From contig JASXTE010000009.1 of NCBI GenBank assembly GCA_030280995.1, forward strand, positions 35,138,001 to 35,202,000: a DNA stretch of 64,000 nucleotides, read 5' to 3'. Source of the stretch: Hemileia vastatrix. Taxonomy: Eukaryota > Basidiomycota > Pucciniomycetes > Pucciniales > Zaghouaniaceae. The notes under the pieces are model-generated. The model was not told where the DNA came from and did no database searches. It worked only from the letters and a program-made list of their open reading frames with translations. The position numbers and the translations under genes were made by a program. Below are positions 45,301 to 56,005 of this stretch, piece after piece (positions within the stretch are counted from its first letter, which is position 1; every line of letters begins with the position of its first letter).

Positions 45301-46965
45301 TTCCAGCATATTGTGGAATTTCATCTTGAAGGATCCAAGCCATCTGAGCTTGATAAACTGCAACCGAATTTGTTGCTCCTTGAGGTAATCTTGTTAACTG
45401 TAAACGTCCTAGTGGCGTATCGAATAAAGTGAGAGGCCTTGAGTCCGGATGTAACTCTCTCTCTCATGATATCCACCCATAATATCTCCCAAACCATAAC
45501 ACACTCTCCCTGCAAACGCTTCAACAAACTCCTCAGCACTAGGTGGTATCCCAGCATCCTTTATTGTAACCCTATTTAATTCCCTAAGATCATGAACAAC
45601 TCTAAGCTTGCCATTCAGTTTCTTGATACAAAATACCGGACTAGAATAACTTGATGTTGATTGCTCGTACAGTCCAGTGCGTATCCATTCTCTGACAACT
45701 TCAATATAGGCTTCTTTTAATGCAGCCGGAATAGGAATTAGTTTCTGCTGCCACGGTTCATGACATACCACAGGAATCTTGTAAGGCTCCCCATAGGAAT
45801 GCTTCAACACACCCCTCCCCTCTTCTACAAAAGCAATGGCCTTCTCTCGCTTGACCATCACATCCAACAACAACTTCTTCTCTTCTCCAGACAACCAACC
45901 ATCAGGTCCAAAATTAACAACACCCAGTCTCTCAAAAGTGATTCTTGACGTCTCAAAAAATTCAGGCGGATTCTTTACCAAGGGACTTTCATAAGGATCT
46001 CTTGATAACCTTGGTCTTCTCAAGGGTGGATTTAATTCAGCAGCTAGCGGTTCATTAATAGGTCGAACTTTATTTGCTAATTTCTTATATTTGGCTGCGT
46101 CCAAATCTAAATAAACTTGAGGTAAAACTTTTACTTTTGTATCGCCATTAAAAATTTCATCAAATGAATCTTCTTCATTGTCAGAATCGGAATAAGAAAA
46201 ATTAGAAAAATATTTTATTTTATTTTTAAATTTTACCCTTTTCTCCTTTCCCTTGTCTAATTTATAAACAGATTTTCCAACACCTTTGCTTCCCTTATCC
46301 AACAGTAAATCGCCCGTAAAGAAAGTTGGCAGTTTAACCTCTTGCTGGAGGACCGGAATTGAATTTTCACAAAAATTATTTTTTTGTGTTTTAATTATAC
46401 TGAGATTTTTTATTGGATTTTTATAAGATTTTTGCAGTTTACCCTCTTGCTGGAGGTCCATAATAGAAGGAGATACTTGCAGTTTAACCTCTTGCTGGAG
46501 GTCCGTAATAGAAGGAGATACTTGCAGTTTAACCTCTTGCTGGAGGTCCAGAATAACATTTTCACAAAAATTAATTTTTTGTGTTTTACTTATACTGAGA
46601 TTTTTAATTGGGATTTGATGTGATTTTTGCAGTTTACTCACTTGATGAAGGTCATAAAACATACTCTTCCAATTTTTATCCAACCTAATTTGGCCCATTT
46701 TGCCTTTTTCACCATTTTTAAATTTAATAGAAAAACAGGGTAAATCCAATAAACATATAGAAAAGTCCAAAACGTATTTGCACTCCAAAGTAATATTAAC
46801 AGAAAAAAATTGAGAATCCAATTGAATTATCTCCAAGTGAGCTGACCTATTGCGATCCGGGATCTCATCCTGAGGAGAGATTACAACATTAGAGTGATCA
46901 GCCCCTGCTACCCCAAAAAATGAGGGCCTCCATAATAATTTGAATCCTGAATAAATTGAAGACAT
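42348..46965 (-). pseudogene. Pol of element G (RT, RNase H, integrase)
   Basis: Minus strand, opening 46965-45409 is 518 codons long: unique N-terminus with DLQQEVKLQ repeats, then RT to GDIMGGYHERE. After a frameshift near 45420: LPQGATNSVAVYQ-like, FIDDGG (near 45285-45301). From 45181: ISGSKFSCCVPALEILGHVV, RNase H (IYLAVDSSQVAAGAVLSQ, KLELCGVAKIL, LQVDAKSL, PDGLSRR). A MITE is inserted at 43757-44017. Integrase: HEDLGHRGVGETFRR and QSCE (one Cys of the zinc pair changed by a stop), VSLDAMHI, DGGPEFG, EGMVVRGH (Glu of the usual MVER replaced by Val), then the tail to the stop at 42348. More complete than E but inactive. Confidence 0.85.
43757..44017 (-). mobile_element. 261 bp CACTA-type MITE, copy 2 (inside element G pol)
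   Basis: Same length and sequence as copy 1, reversed: starts CACTACGCAATATAGGGGG and ends CCCCATATTGTGTGGTG; flanked by AGA on both sides (43754-43756 and 44018-44020). It interrupts the G reading frame between the RNase H and integrase parts, so it moved after G had formed. Confidence 0.85.
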
Positions 46966-47021
46966 AAAAATAAAAGAAAATTTCAGCCCAGTTAAGGTAG
47001 TTTATCCTCAGCTCAGGGGAA

Positions 47022-47585
47022 TTAAATTCTTGATATCCCCTGGAGATAATCCATAATTTTGCCCCAAGGGCTTATCCACCAATTCCATAAAACCCAAAAA
47101 TAAACCCCCATAATTTGTCCTACCGTTGGACATAAAAAATAAACAACCCTTTTCCAAAATATGAGTGCATCCAATTTATGCACTCTATTATCAAATGCCA
47201 CTACACTCTTTATTAGTGCAGGGAAAACCATATCCTCCTTAACAATCTCTCCATGAGATTGTAACAAATCCACCATATATATATCTTCATTGCAGACAGT
47301 CTCTGCTTCTAAAGACAAAACCTGAGGAAAGAAATCCTCTAAATCTGATTTATAATCATTCAACACAAAATTATCCCCATCATCCAAAATTTTGTCATTA
47401 GTGACAACAATATCTTCATCTTCAAAAATCTCTTCTTTCCCAACAGAATTGTTAACAAAAATAATATCTTCAGGCTGGAAAAAATCTTCAGGAATGGCTG
47501 ATTCCAAAAATTCAACAGAAGCTATTTCTTCTAAACCGCCCTCTTCTATCTCTTGAGCAAGAAAAACCTCTTTTCCAGAGTCCAA
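47022..47585 (-). CDS. Acidic ORF of unknown function between gag and pol in element G
   Basis: 187-codon open frame, rich in Asp/Glu (for example EEIFEDEDIVV) with an aromatic Trp-rich C-terminus. It occupies the place where E, B and C have the CCHC knuckle and protease, with which it shares nothing I can see. No known domain recognised. It could be an acquired accessory gene of a non-autonomous lineage or the remnant of a fused element. The intact length is notable in an otherwise decayed copy. Confidence 0.4.
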   Translation of the reverse strand: MDSGKEVFLAQEIEEGGLEEIASVEFLESAIPEDFFQPEDIIFVNNSVGKEEIFEDEDIVVTNDKILDDGDNFVLNDYKSDLEDFFPQVLSLEAETVCNEDIYMVDLLQSHGEIVKEDMVFPALIKSVVAFDNRVHKLDALIFWKRVVYFLCPTVGQIMGVYFWVLWNWWISPWGKIMDYLQGISRI

Positions 47586-47614
47586 ATCAACAGAATTATG
47601 AGTATCCAGATGTT

Positions 47615-48202
47615 CTAAAATAGCCTATTTAGCACCTCCATACCAGGAATCCTAGTTTCTCCATCTGGGAGATCCTTCATTAAATTTGCATTAATAAGCA
47701 CCATCATAACATCTATCCTAACCTTTTCCCCCATAGCATCCCAAAAAATATACTTTGATGCATTATCATGAAATAAAATTTCATACTCCAACAAATAATC
47801 CAGAACCACCTGAAATTCAACCATAAACTGATGATACTGATGCAGAGATGTTACACCACCTTTTGATTCCCATTTCCTAGCTATATCCTTTAGATCCTCC
47901 AATTAATAAACTTTTGGCCTCCTTTTTTCCATTTCCATCTTGAACTTTCTCCTATCTTGATCTTTATAACCATCCATAGAAATAACCTCCTTTTCCACCT
48001 CTATGTCCAAAATAAAGAACCTAATCTGCTTCACCATATACAAAGGTAAAGCACCATCAATTGCAGCTGCAGTTTCATACCTATGTAAAAATCCTTCTAA
48101 ATCATCTCCAGAAAACTTGGGCCCAACCCAAGATACAATCCTTACTGATGCCCTAACAGGTACACCAGAAGCCAACACAGCAGTTCCAATAGTAGAAGAC
48201 AT
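47615..48202 (-). pseudogene. Truncated Gag of element G
   Basis: ATG at 48202 (MSSTIGTAV...). Capsid-like VSWVGPKFSGDDLEGFLHRYETAA-type start and MVKQIRFF, as in E, then ARKWESKGG and a conserved helix region (DYLLEYEILFHDNASKY). A frame break at about 47903 and a stop at 47615; the C-terminal half with the zinc knuckle is absent. It is clearly more diverged from E than the G pol is, hinting at recombination between lineages. Confidence 0.75.
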
Positions 48203-48358
48203 CCCAAAACATAAAAAAAGCGTTAACAACTGTTAAAATAACAAGCCTTTTGCAGGCCAATAACAAAAATCCAATTAGAGTTCCAGAAAATAAGCCTCTT
48301 GCAGGCTAAGAACGTTCTTGATCCAAGTAAGTCTTTAAAGAAAGCTAGAGAAATCGAA

Positions 48359-48375
48359 CCCCACGTTGGGCGCCA
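48359..48375 (-). other. Primer-binding-site-like sequence of element G
   Basis: TGGCGCCC...GTGGGG on the minus strand just inside the 5' LTR; differs from E by one base (TGGCACCC). Confidence 0.55.
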
Positions 48376-48377
48376 AC

Positions 48378-49488
48378 TATGGTAAGGTAAACTCTTACAG
48401 TCGCCTTGCTGTAAGCAAAATCCGGGGGAGATATGTGGATTTAGCTGAAAACCAGGTTCTTCCAATAAAAATAACAAAATGGGAATTCTAAATCACTAAG
48501 CTAACCAGTCTACTTGGATCTGATTGATAAAAATAATTAAACTCTAAAATATTTAACGCTTATTGAGATTTAAATAAAAGTGGCTGTTGAGAAAGAAATA
48601 CTGATTACAAAAATTAAGGTGTACCAGTGGAAGATCTGAAAAGATTGACTTTTAGGTTTTTATAATATTTTGAATTTTTATGAGACAGCAATAATCAGGT
48701 CCCAGTGATGAAGAACTTTCTAAAGATATCCTGTATGAAGTGTGATTTAAATTGTTGAGTAGTATTTCTAAAATGTTATATATAAAATATAAAGTTATAA
48801 GGGTATTACAATTTTATTTAATTTTTTGAGTAATAAAAAATGAGACCATGGTGGTTAAAGATTTAGCTGTATCTTTTTTGATTTTAAGATGATGATTGTA
48901 TGATGCCCAATTTTGAGTCTGAGAGGCTCTTAAGTATACCTAGTCACGTGCCTAAGTTTCCCCTCCAGAGCTCAGCCAGAGTCAATCCGGAGCCCGTACG
49001 GAGTCCAAGCGGAGTCTGTCCGGACTCAATTAGAACCTTTAAAACTATAATAAAAAATCTAGAAAAATTACACATAACGGAGCCACTTTCCCTTTACATT
49101 TCAAACTAATTTTCGTAGTCTGCGCAGCTCTAATCACCCCGTGAAAAGTTATCAAGGTTAATTAATTTCTAAAAACGTAAATATTTCTATAAAACTTTAA
49201 AATTTATTTAAAAATATAAGAAAAATAGTAAAAATTCTGGGAAAATTTGCCAAGGTTCTTGAGTGACTCTTCTTGATACTTATAAACTCTTCAGACCGTA
49301 AAAATAAGTTTTCTCCGTAAAATAAATTGTTTTTGCGTAGGCATTCGCTCTTGACCAATTTCTTCATATTTAAAACTCAAATAAATTAGATAAAGCCCTT
49401 TTATAAAAAAAATAATAACATCAATCTTGCACGTCGTAATAACTCTATTTACGTACTTAGGTGCCAAACTAAACTTTAGGCTACCACA
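48378..49488 (-). repeat. 5' LTR of element G
   Basis: Same termini as the LTR at 38315-39468; GC-rich repeat at 48981-49030 has fewer units. The transposase gene resumes directly after it. Confidence 0.85.
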
Positions 49489-50581
49489 CAGTGACGTCAG
49501 ACCACAAACCTAGAGAATATTATCTTCTCAAATCACTCACCACTTTAAGTTCAATTACCAACTTTTTGACTTTAAAAAATGTGTCTGCCAATGAAGTTGA
49601 TGAATTAAAACAACTGCTATTGGAGTATTGTAACTGCTTGAAAGAATGTTGGAAAAATATCAGCTTTAAGCCAAATCTTTATTTCACTCAACATTTTCCG
49701 GAAATGATTAAACGTTTTGGTCCACCCGTAGGTATGGCTACTTGGGCTGCTGAAAGAGTTAATGGTATATTATCGAAAATTCTAAACAATCATCATCCAG
49801 GTATTTAGTTTGGTAATTGGGTGCTTAAAAATGCAAATGAGCTAATTTATTTTTATTGAACATAGAAGAAATACCACGGACCATGCTCAAGCACTGGCAT
49901 TGGAAGTCTAGGGTATTGGAACTAGGTGAAGCTGAAGATGATGCTCAGTATGGATCTAATATTAAAAAAATTGAGTACGATACAAAAAAAAGACATTTCC
50001 ATTTAACTGAGGCATTATTTACAAAATGGGTAAGGGCACGCTTAAGAAAAGAGACATCTAAACGGGCTTTGTTACCATCAGAGAAGGTAGGAGACAGGGT
50101 AGTTGAAAATATAGCAAGCATATTGGTTCATGGAAAGCGTTATACGACTCATGACCAGAATCCTGGAAATTCTACCTTTGAATTCTACTTTGGAAAATAT
50201 AGTCAGTTTGGGCATATTGATCAGCTTTTTAGTTCAAAGGATGATAATGATAAAGTCTATCTAATCGTTAGTCCATTTAAAGAGCTTATACCAGAAGATA
50301 CAAAAAAAGATCCCTATGAGGCGTTTCCACAAGTGTATTGCTGTTTAGTAAGAGTAGAAAAAGTGACACAAATTATGATAAATCAAGATTCAATTATTGG
50401 ACATGCTGCCACTTTACAGCACCAAAGGGGAATGTTTGGAATAAAGTACGATGTTATCACTGCTGTTGGACTTCAGACACTAGTAAGTAAAAAATTAAAC
50501 AACATGGACATTTTATTTTTGTTAATATGGTTGAAATTATTTAGGATTGGTAAGAATTTGGAGGATTTGGAAAGTTTGTAA
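49489..50581 (+). pseudogene. Tnp2-type transposase, C-terminal part
   Basis: Continues the gene split by G. 49491-49808: LLLEYCNCLKECWK, FKPNLYFTQHFPEMIKRFG and ATWAAERVNGIL, which match the conserved block of Tnp2-like proteins with a Phe-Gly-Pro core. A stop/frame change around 49806-49856 (probably a small intron) leads to 49856-50581: HWHWKSRVLELGEAEDDAQYG, then a C-terminal region ending near FGIKYDVITAVGLQTL, followed by GTAAGT at about 50485. The last bases to the stop at 50579 may be intronic. No further domain recognised. Confidence 0.7.
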
Positions 50582-50971
50582 TAGATCTTTGGAACAGCTA
50601 GATGCAAGATTCATAATTAAAACTTTTTGAGATGTTGCCTAAATGTTTAAGAAAACAATAACAAGGGCATTCATTACGGTTTAGAAACCCTGCTATTAAT
50701 GAGTGACATTTTATTGTAAATGTAATTCCAACTAAAATGAATTCAATGTACTATACAAAGTCTACCTATACTTGAAAAATATTATTAATAGTTCAGAACC
50801 AGGGTTGAAAAATCTAAGGACCATATTTTTCAAGCCAAAAAAACTGAGTTTTCCACTAATTTTTTTGCTTGAATATTTTATTCATTAAACTCACAATTAA
50901 AATGTATAACTAATTTCTCTTTAATATTATCTTGTCTATATTCTGAAAGTTAATAATTTTTTTTTATAAAG
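50582..50971. other. AT-rich stretch, nothing recognised
   Basis: Possible intron or spacer between the transposase C-terminus and the exon-like segment at 50972-51321; ends in a T-rich tract and AAAG. Confidence 0.3.
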
Positions 50972-51321
50972 CACAGAATTTCTAATACTGGTGATGCCAT
51001 GCAGGTTGATCCTCCATTAGAAAGTAATGTTGGAGTGCAAAATAATCTTCCCCCTCAAAATTCTAGAATGCCTCCATCGGGTCCTGCTCCCCCTGAAAGA
51101 CCTAGTGAAAATCCAGGTAAACCCTAACCTCCTCCTCAGTCTTCATCAGATCCCCAAATTTGATCAAATGATTGCTCTTCTAATATCACAAATACAGATG
51201 GTTGATCAGCACCTGGTAATTTTCAGCAGGAAGCAGAAAGTGTAGGTAATGATTGGGCTAGTATGTTGTGGAATCAGTTTCTTGGAAGCGGTGGGGGATC
51301 CACTTCTACTAATCCAGCCGC
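50972..51321 (+). pseudogene. Exon-like Pro/Ser/Asn-rich coding remnant cut by element C
   Basis: A single frame with MQVDPPLESNVGVQNN, then RMPPSGPAPPERPSENPG, interrupted by TAA and two TGA codons, continuing to NDWASMLWNQFLGSGGG and ending at the C LTR at 51322. It may be the C-terminal tail of the Tnp2-like gene upstream. Assignment is inference. Confidence 0.4.
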
Positions 51322-52414
51322 TGTGGTCTTCCAACATTGGCAGGGGCCCTTGTTGTGTGATTTGGCGCGGTTTGTGCATGTCTTAACTGAGATCTGTTAA
51401 AGAATTGGGTATTTTTCTGGTTTTATTCCGTGGATATTGGGTCTGCGGGTATGTGGGTACTATCATTGGATAGCCCTGGTTTTTTTCTATATTTTCTGTC
51501 TTGTAGAAATTTTTCATTTTCTGAGTTTTAAGGGGTCATTTCCTCATTTTTCATTTATAAAAGATTGCTGTTTAATATTTTTTTTCCTGTTTTACGGGCT
51601 AACCTTAAGTCTTAGGGTTAAGTGCTTAGTACCATTGGATAGAGCTAATTTTTCTCTATATCTCATGTCCCAATGTTGTTATAGTGAAATTCCGTGTTTT
51701 AAAGGTTTTAGTAGTTGTAGCTAATTTTTCCAAGTCGATTAGTGGTTTTTATTGGTTTTCTGGCTTCAGGGAGGCTGGGCCGCTTCAGGCGGCATCTCCG
51801 ACGTCGGGTGGCCTGCCTGCCTCTGTTTTAGAAGGTTGGGGAGCGCTCCAGGAGGGTTTTTTATGCAATTTGGCGGGTACAGGTGCCAGATTGGTGGGTG
51901 CGCATGGGCTCTTAGTTAGTGGTCTGTGTGTACATAGTGAATAAGACAGTTTGGGGCAACCTTAATCATCATACAACCATCCGGAGGTTATATCATTGTT
52001 CCTCACTCAGTTTTCACTGTTTTCTGGCCACAATTGGCTGTGTTTGTTGCAAGTGAGTTCTTCATTTAACTTAACTTTGGCAACTGTTTTCTCTGTTATA
52101 GTCTTGCAAGCTATAGCAAGTATTATTGCTGTCTCTGGTGTGGATTTGCAGCCCACATCAAGTATCTTTTCTGTCTCTGGTGTGGACTTTGTTCTACATT
52201 TCAGTTCTTTGGTCTGGTAGTCTATCTGGGGACTACTTTCTTGGCTCATCAAGCAGTCAAGTGTGTTAAAAAGGAGCTTTAGAAAAACAGGAACCAACTT
52301 ACTTTAGCAAGTAAATCTCACTCTATTTTTCTAAAGGGACAGGGGATTTTCTCTATGGTTTTTCTCCAACTCCCTTGGTCAAGGCCTATAGCTAGTACTA
52401 TAGGATTGTCTACA
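51322..52414 (+). repeat. 5' LTR of element C
   Basis: 1.09 kb, starts TGTGGTCTTCCAACATTGGC, ends TCTACA. The reference copy for the B/C family in this window, next to the only intact gag-pro. The 3' LTR would lie beyond the window, after element D. Confidence 0.85.
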
Positions 52415-52418
52415 TTTC

Positions 52419-52435
52419 TGGCGCCCAACATGGGG
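52419..52435 (+). other. Primer-binding-site-like sequence of element C
   Basis: TGGCGCCC...CATGGGG, four bases after the LTR. Confidence 0.55.
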
Positions 52436-52508
52436 TAGAACTTGCTAGTTCTTTGGAATCTCTGTTTTTTTTTTTGGTTGGCTCTTTTTGGTGTTTTGGA
52501 CTGGAGGA

Positions 52509-54890
52509 ATGGCTTCTGGTTTCTCTATTCCTGTGGTGACTGTCAGTGGGGGGGATGGTCCTCCTTCTGTGATGGTTAGGGAGTGTGTGAGAATTAAAAC
52601 TTTGGATGGTACCAAGTTTAATGGGGAGGATGTCAAGTGGTTTTTAGAGAAGTATGAAACTGCTGCTGGAGTGGATGGTGCTTCCTACCTGGACATGGTG
52701 AAGCAGATTATCTTCTTCATTGGTGATAGGTCAGTGGAGAAGGAGATTGTGGCCATGTCTGGCTACAAGAAGAGGGATTGGAAATTGTTGTGTAGGGAAA
52801 TGGTGGATAGATGGGGGGTCAGGTTCACTATGGTGGATCTGAACAAGGTTGTAAGTGAATGGCAATCTTATGGTGGTGTTGGTAACTTACATAGTTACAG
52901 GAAGTTTCTGCTACAGTTTGATCCTGTGGTGGAATATTTGGTGGAAGTGGAGGAGCTGGCACATGAAAATGCTGCCAAAGATTTTTTTTGGTCTGCCCTG
53001 GCTAGAGATGTCAGGATGGATGTGTTGAAAGAGTTGTCAAGAAAGGAATTGATGAAGACTCTTTCTAATGGGGATCAGAAGTTGCCTGCCTTGGATAAGG
53101 TGAAGGAGGCTGTTGAGGCCCATTTGAAGTTATTGGCTGTGGACACCTATCAGGAGGGGTGTGCCAAGTATGTCAGCAAAGTCAGTGAGGCTTTGGCTGA
53201 AGAGGAAGTTAGGGAGAAGAAGGAGGAGAAGAATTTGGTGCAGGTTTCCAAGCAGGAGAGGGACCCAATGGTGGAGCAGTTGGCTGATCTTACAAAACAG
53301 CTGCACATTTTTGTTCAGGAGGCCAAGAAGGTTAATAAGGCACCTTCTCAGCATAGAGATTTTGAAAGGAGGGCTGGTAGGAGTGATCCTTGGGTTTGCC
53401 CTTATTACAGTAGGAGGAGGAACAGGTCCAATGATTGTTGGGCACTGAACAGAGATGTGTCTGAAGGAAAAGTGGAGTTTGATGGCAGGGTTTTTAAGTT
53501 CCCTGACAGTTCTTTTGTGAAGCCCAGTGAAGGGCAGGCTCCTGTAGATTTGGTCAGGAGAAGGGGTGGTCTCAATCAAAGGAGGCCAAGGTTTGAGGAG
53601 ATTCCTGATCAGGGGAAGTCTTCTGTTAAGGTAGATGAGGACGTCAAGGAAAAGGGAAAGGAGGTCAAGAAGGTCTCTTTTTCTACTTCCTTTGGTGGTT
53701 TGGAGTTGTATTCTTGTGGTGGAAAGTCAAGTGGTGAATGCTTGGCTGGTGTTTATGATGTGGAAGCAGGAAAGGTGGGAAGGCCTAAGAGCAGTTCTCA
53801 GGCCCAACCAAAGCCAAATGCTTCAAAGGGGGATCCTAAGCTGAGTGCAGCTAGGAAGAGGTACAGCAAAGAGGAGCTGTACAAGATGCAGAAGGGTATG
53901 GCTGACATGGGCCCCCCTAGTTTTGGTGCATTGGATATGAATGGTGAGCCAATTCCAATGGAGGTGGATTCTGACTCTGAGGAAGATGTCCCTTTGGCTT
54001 CATTTCCAAAGCCTGTTGGATGCAGAGGTTCTGGTGAGGGATCTGGTTTGGTTCCAGTTAATGGTAAATCTGTTGGTGGTGCTGGTCTTCAAGAAGATTC
54101 TAGGACCAAGGTGGTGAAGCAAAGAGCTCACTTTGAGAGGCCAGTAGTGTCTGGTCAAGTTAATGTTATTGACTCTGTCCTGGAAAGGATGAATCAGGGT
54201 CATGTTTCCCTATCTTATGGGGAATTGTATGCTATTACTCCAGGGTTGGCTGATAGACAGAAAAAGATGTTGACCAGAAGAAGGGTGTCTTCTGGGGAGG
54301 TGGAATACATTTGTGATTCTGCTGAAAAGTTTGGTGAGGGGTTGGAAACTCATTTTTCTGCTCCTCTGAGATATGTCAATGTCACTCTGAATGGCAGGGA
54401 GGCAAGAGGATTGGTGGATTCAGGTTCTCAGATAAACCTGATTTCTTTGTTTGAGGCAACTCATATGGGCCTCCCCATCAAAACTGGTATTGGTGGGAAT
54501 TTGAGAGGGATTGGTGGCCATGTCACTGAATTGGTTGGAACTTCAGAGTTTGTTAAGTTAGATGTTGGAGGAGCCTCAGGGAAGGTTCATTTTTACATTG
54601 CTAAAGGTAATGTAAAAGCAGTTTTGGGTGGGCCATTCTTGATGGATTTTCAGGCAAGAATTGGTTATCAATTTGATTTGGGAATCAGTTTGGAGTTGAC
54701 TGGTGAAGACGAAATGAGACTTCACATGAGGTTTTCATCCGCTGGAGAGGATGGTTGGGAGACCAGGCCTGGTTTATCTTCAATGTGCCAGTGCATGGAC
54801 TGCTGCAGGAGAAGGAAGGAAGTGGGTGCTGCCTCTGGTTTTTTGGAGTGGGGCTCAGGCTCTATTGAGAGTCTGTCTTTTTTAGGGTAA
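52509..54890 (+). CDS. Intact Gag-protease polyprotein of element C (793 residues)
   Basis: ATG at 52509 (MASGFSIPVV; upstream in-frame codons lack an ATG). Capsid-like N-terminal region (TKFNGEDVKWFLEKYETAAG, MVDRWGVRFTMVDLNKVV), a charged linker (KKEEKN, VEQLADLTKQLHIFVQEA), the place of the zinc knuckle near residues 293-312, an Arg/Pro-rich stretch, YSKEELYKMQKGMADMGPP, and a retropepsin-like domain with Asp-Ser-Gly near residue 637 (GLVDSGSQINLIS). The knuckle is damaged: CPYY...RNRSNDC, with the second Cys as Tyr and the His as Asn, while B, E and D keep CCHC. The protein should form particles and mature them. Its stop codon shares one base with the pol ATG (TAATG at 54888-54892). Confidence 0.9.
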   Translation: MASGFSIPVVTVSGGDGPPSVMVRECVRIKTLDGTKFNGEDVKWFLEKYETAAGVDGASYLDMVKQIIFFIGDRSVEKEIVAMSGYKKRDWKLLCREMVDRWGVRFTMVDLNKVVSEWQSYGGVGNLHSYRKFLLQFDPVVEYLVEVEELAHENAAKDFFWSALARDVRMDVLKELSRKELMKTLSNGDQKLPALDKVKEAVEAHLKLLAVDTYQEGCAKYVSKVSEALAEEEVREKKEEKNLVQVSKQERDPMVEQLADLTKQLHIFVQEAKKVNKAPSQHRDFERRAGRSDPWVCPYYSRRRNRSNDCWALNRDVSEGKVEFDGRVFKFPDSSFVKPSEGQAPVDLVRRRGGLNQRRPRFEEIPDQGKSSVKVDEDVKEKGKEVKKVSFSTSFGGLELYSCGGKSSGECLAGVYDVEAGKVGRPKSSSQAQPKPNASKGDPKLSAARKRYSKEELYKMQKGMADMGPPSFGALDMNGEPIPMEVDSDSEEDVPLASFPKPVGCRGSGEGSGLVPVNGKSVGGAGLQEDSRTKVVKQRAHFERPVVSGQVNVIDSVLERMNQGHVSLSYGELYAITPGLADRQKKMLTRRRVSSGEVEYICDSAEKFGEGLETHFSAPLRYVNVTLNGREARGLVDSGSQINLISLFEATHMGLPIKTGIGGNLRGIGGHVTELVGTSEFVKLDVGGASGKVHFYIAKGNVKAVLGGPFLMDFQARIGYQFDLGISLELTGEDEMRLHMRFSSAGEDGWETRPGLSSMCQCMDCCRRRKEVGAASGFLEWGSGSIESLSFLG

Positions 54891-56005
54891 TGAGGGCTGA
54901 TCACCCTAGTGCTACAACCTCTCCCCGAGATGAGGAAATCCCAGGGGGTAGTAGGTCAGCTCCCTTGGAGATATACGAAGTGTATTTTCAACTTTCTCTT
55001 TTTAATTTTTTTCTTCTCTGCAATTATTCATCAATTCTTTAATCAAGTCTCTGTTCTCTCTCAAGATTCTTAATTATTTTTAATTCAAGTTCAAAGAAGA
55101 AGATTGGTTATATATATTTATTGAAAGATATGCGGAAAAGTTTTGGGGCGGTGAGATTGGGGTCTAAAAGTAAGTCCTCCCAAATGTGCACCGCTAGGGT
55201 TTCTTCTACACCTTTCAAAAACATTACCTGGGCCACACCTGTGAGCATTGGGGAAACCTCTGGTTATTTTTGTAGGTAAGAAGAAAACTCAAGAAAAGAA
55301 GATATAAATTTCAAGATAATTCATGAAAATCATGAAAAAAATCTGAAGATAATGAAGAAAAATATGCAAAATATTTTTGTGAAGATAGTCAAGATCTATT
55401 TTTGGGCCTCCAGCATGAGGTTAAACTGCAGAAAATTATGAAGAGAGAAGATCATTAAGATCTATTTTTGGGCCTCCAGCATGAGGGTAAACTGCACAAG
55501 TTTAGAAGATGTGATTCAGAAGATGAATCAAGATTTGAAGATTTGTAAGTTGGAAGTGAGGATGAAGATGTGGAATTGCGGAAAAGTTTTGGAGTGGTGA
55601 GATTGGGGTGTAAAAGTAAGTCCTCCCAATTGTGCACCGCTAGGGTTTCTTCTACACCTTTTAAAAACATTACCTTGGCCACACATGTGAGCAAAGGGGA
55701 AACCCTTGCTTTTGTTCCAGGTCTGGTGGTGAAGATTTCCTGAAGATCCCTCAAGTTGAAGGTGGAGCGGCAAAGTATAAGAAGGTAGCGCAGAAGATTA
55801 GGCCTGTCAACAAACCTATGCCTGTGGGCTTGAATCCGCCTTTGAAGAGACCTCCTTTGTCAAGAGATCCGTACTGTACTCCTTTGGTGAAGAATTCTCA
55901 AGAATTTTTAGAGACGGCTAGGGTGACCGTGGAAAGATTGAAAGTTGTTAATTTTGGTCCTGATGGGTGGTTGTCTGAGGAAGAAAAGAAGTTATTGTTG
56001 CACGT
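54890..56005 (+). pseudogene. Pol N-terminal part of element C, cut by element D
   Basis: Begins ATG at 54890 within TAATG. MRADHPSATTSPRDEE continues to a stop near 55041. Two CCTC, CAGCAT, GAGG hairpin motifs with TTAAACTG or GTAAACTG lie at 55407 and 55473. From 55740 the frame KVEGGAAKYKKVAQKIRPVN, then NPPLKRPPLSRDPY and LKVVNFGPDGWLSEEEKKLL, is the segment just before RT. D is inserted at 56006. The rest of C is not in the window. Confidence 0.8.

Larger units (their letters stand above)
38315..49488 (-). mobile_element. Complete Ty3/Gypsy-type LTR retrotransposon G (about 11.2 kb)
   Basis: Minus-strand element of the same or sister family as E: LTRs 38315-39468 (3') and 48378-49488 (5'), primer-binding-like site 48359-48375, gag 48202-47615, an odd acidic ORF, pol 46965-42348, hairpin arrays, polypurine tract 39469-39478. 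Inserted in the Tnp2-like gene; flanks CCGT and CAGT match at three of four bases, so the target duplication is uncertain. It lacks zinc knuckle, protease and both antisense genes, and carries a MITE (43757-44017). Confidence 0.85.

Noticed and set aside
38315..49488. G and E as halves of one rearranged element
   Set aside because: Each has its own pair of LTRs, its own primer-binding-like site and its own insertion gene, so they are independent insertions in opposite orientation.
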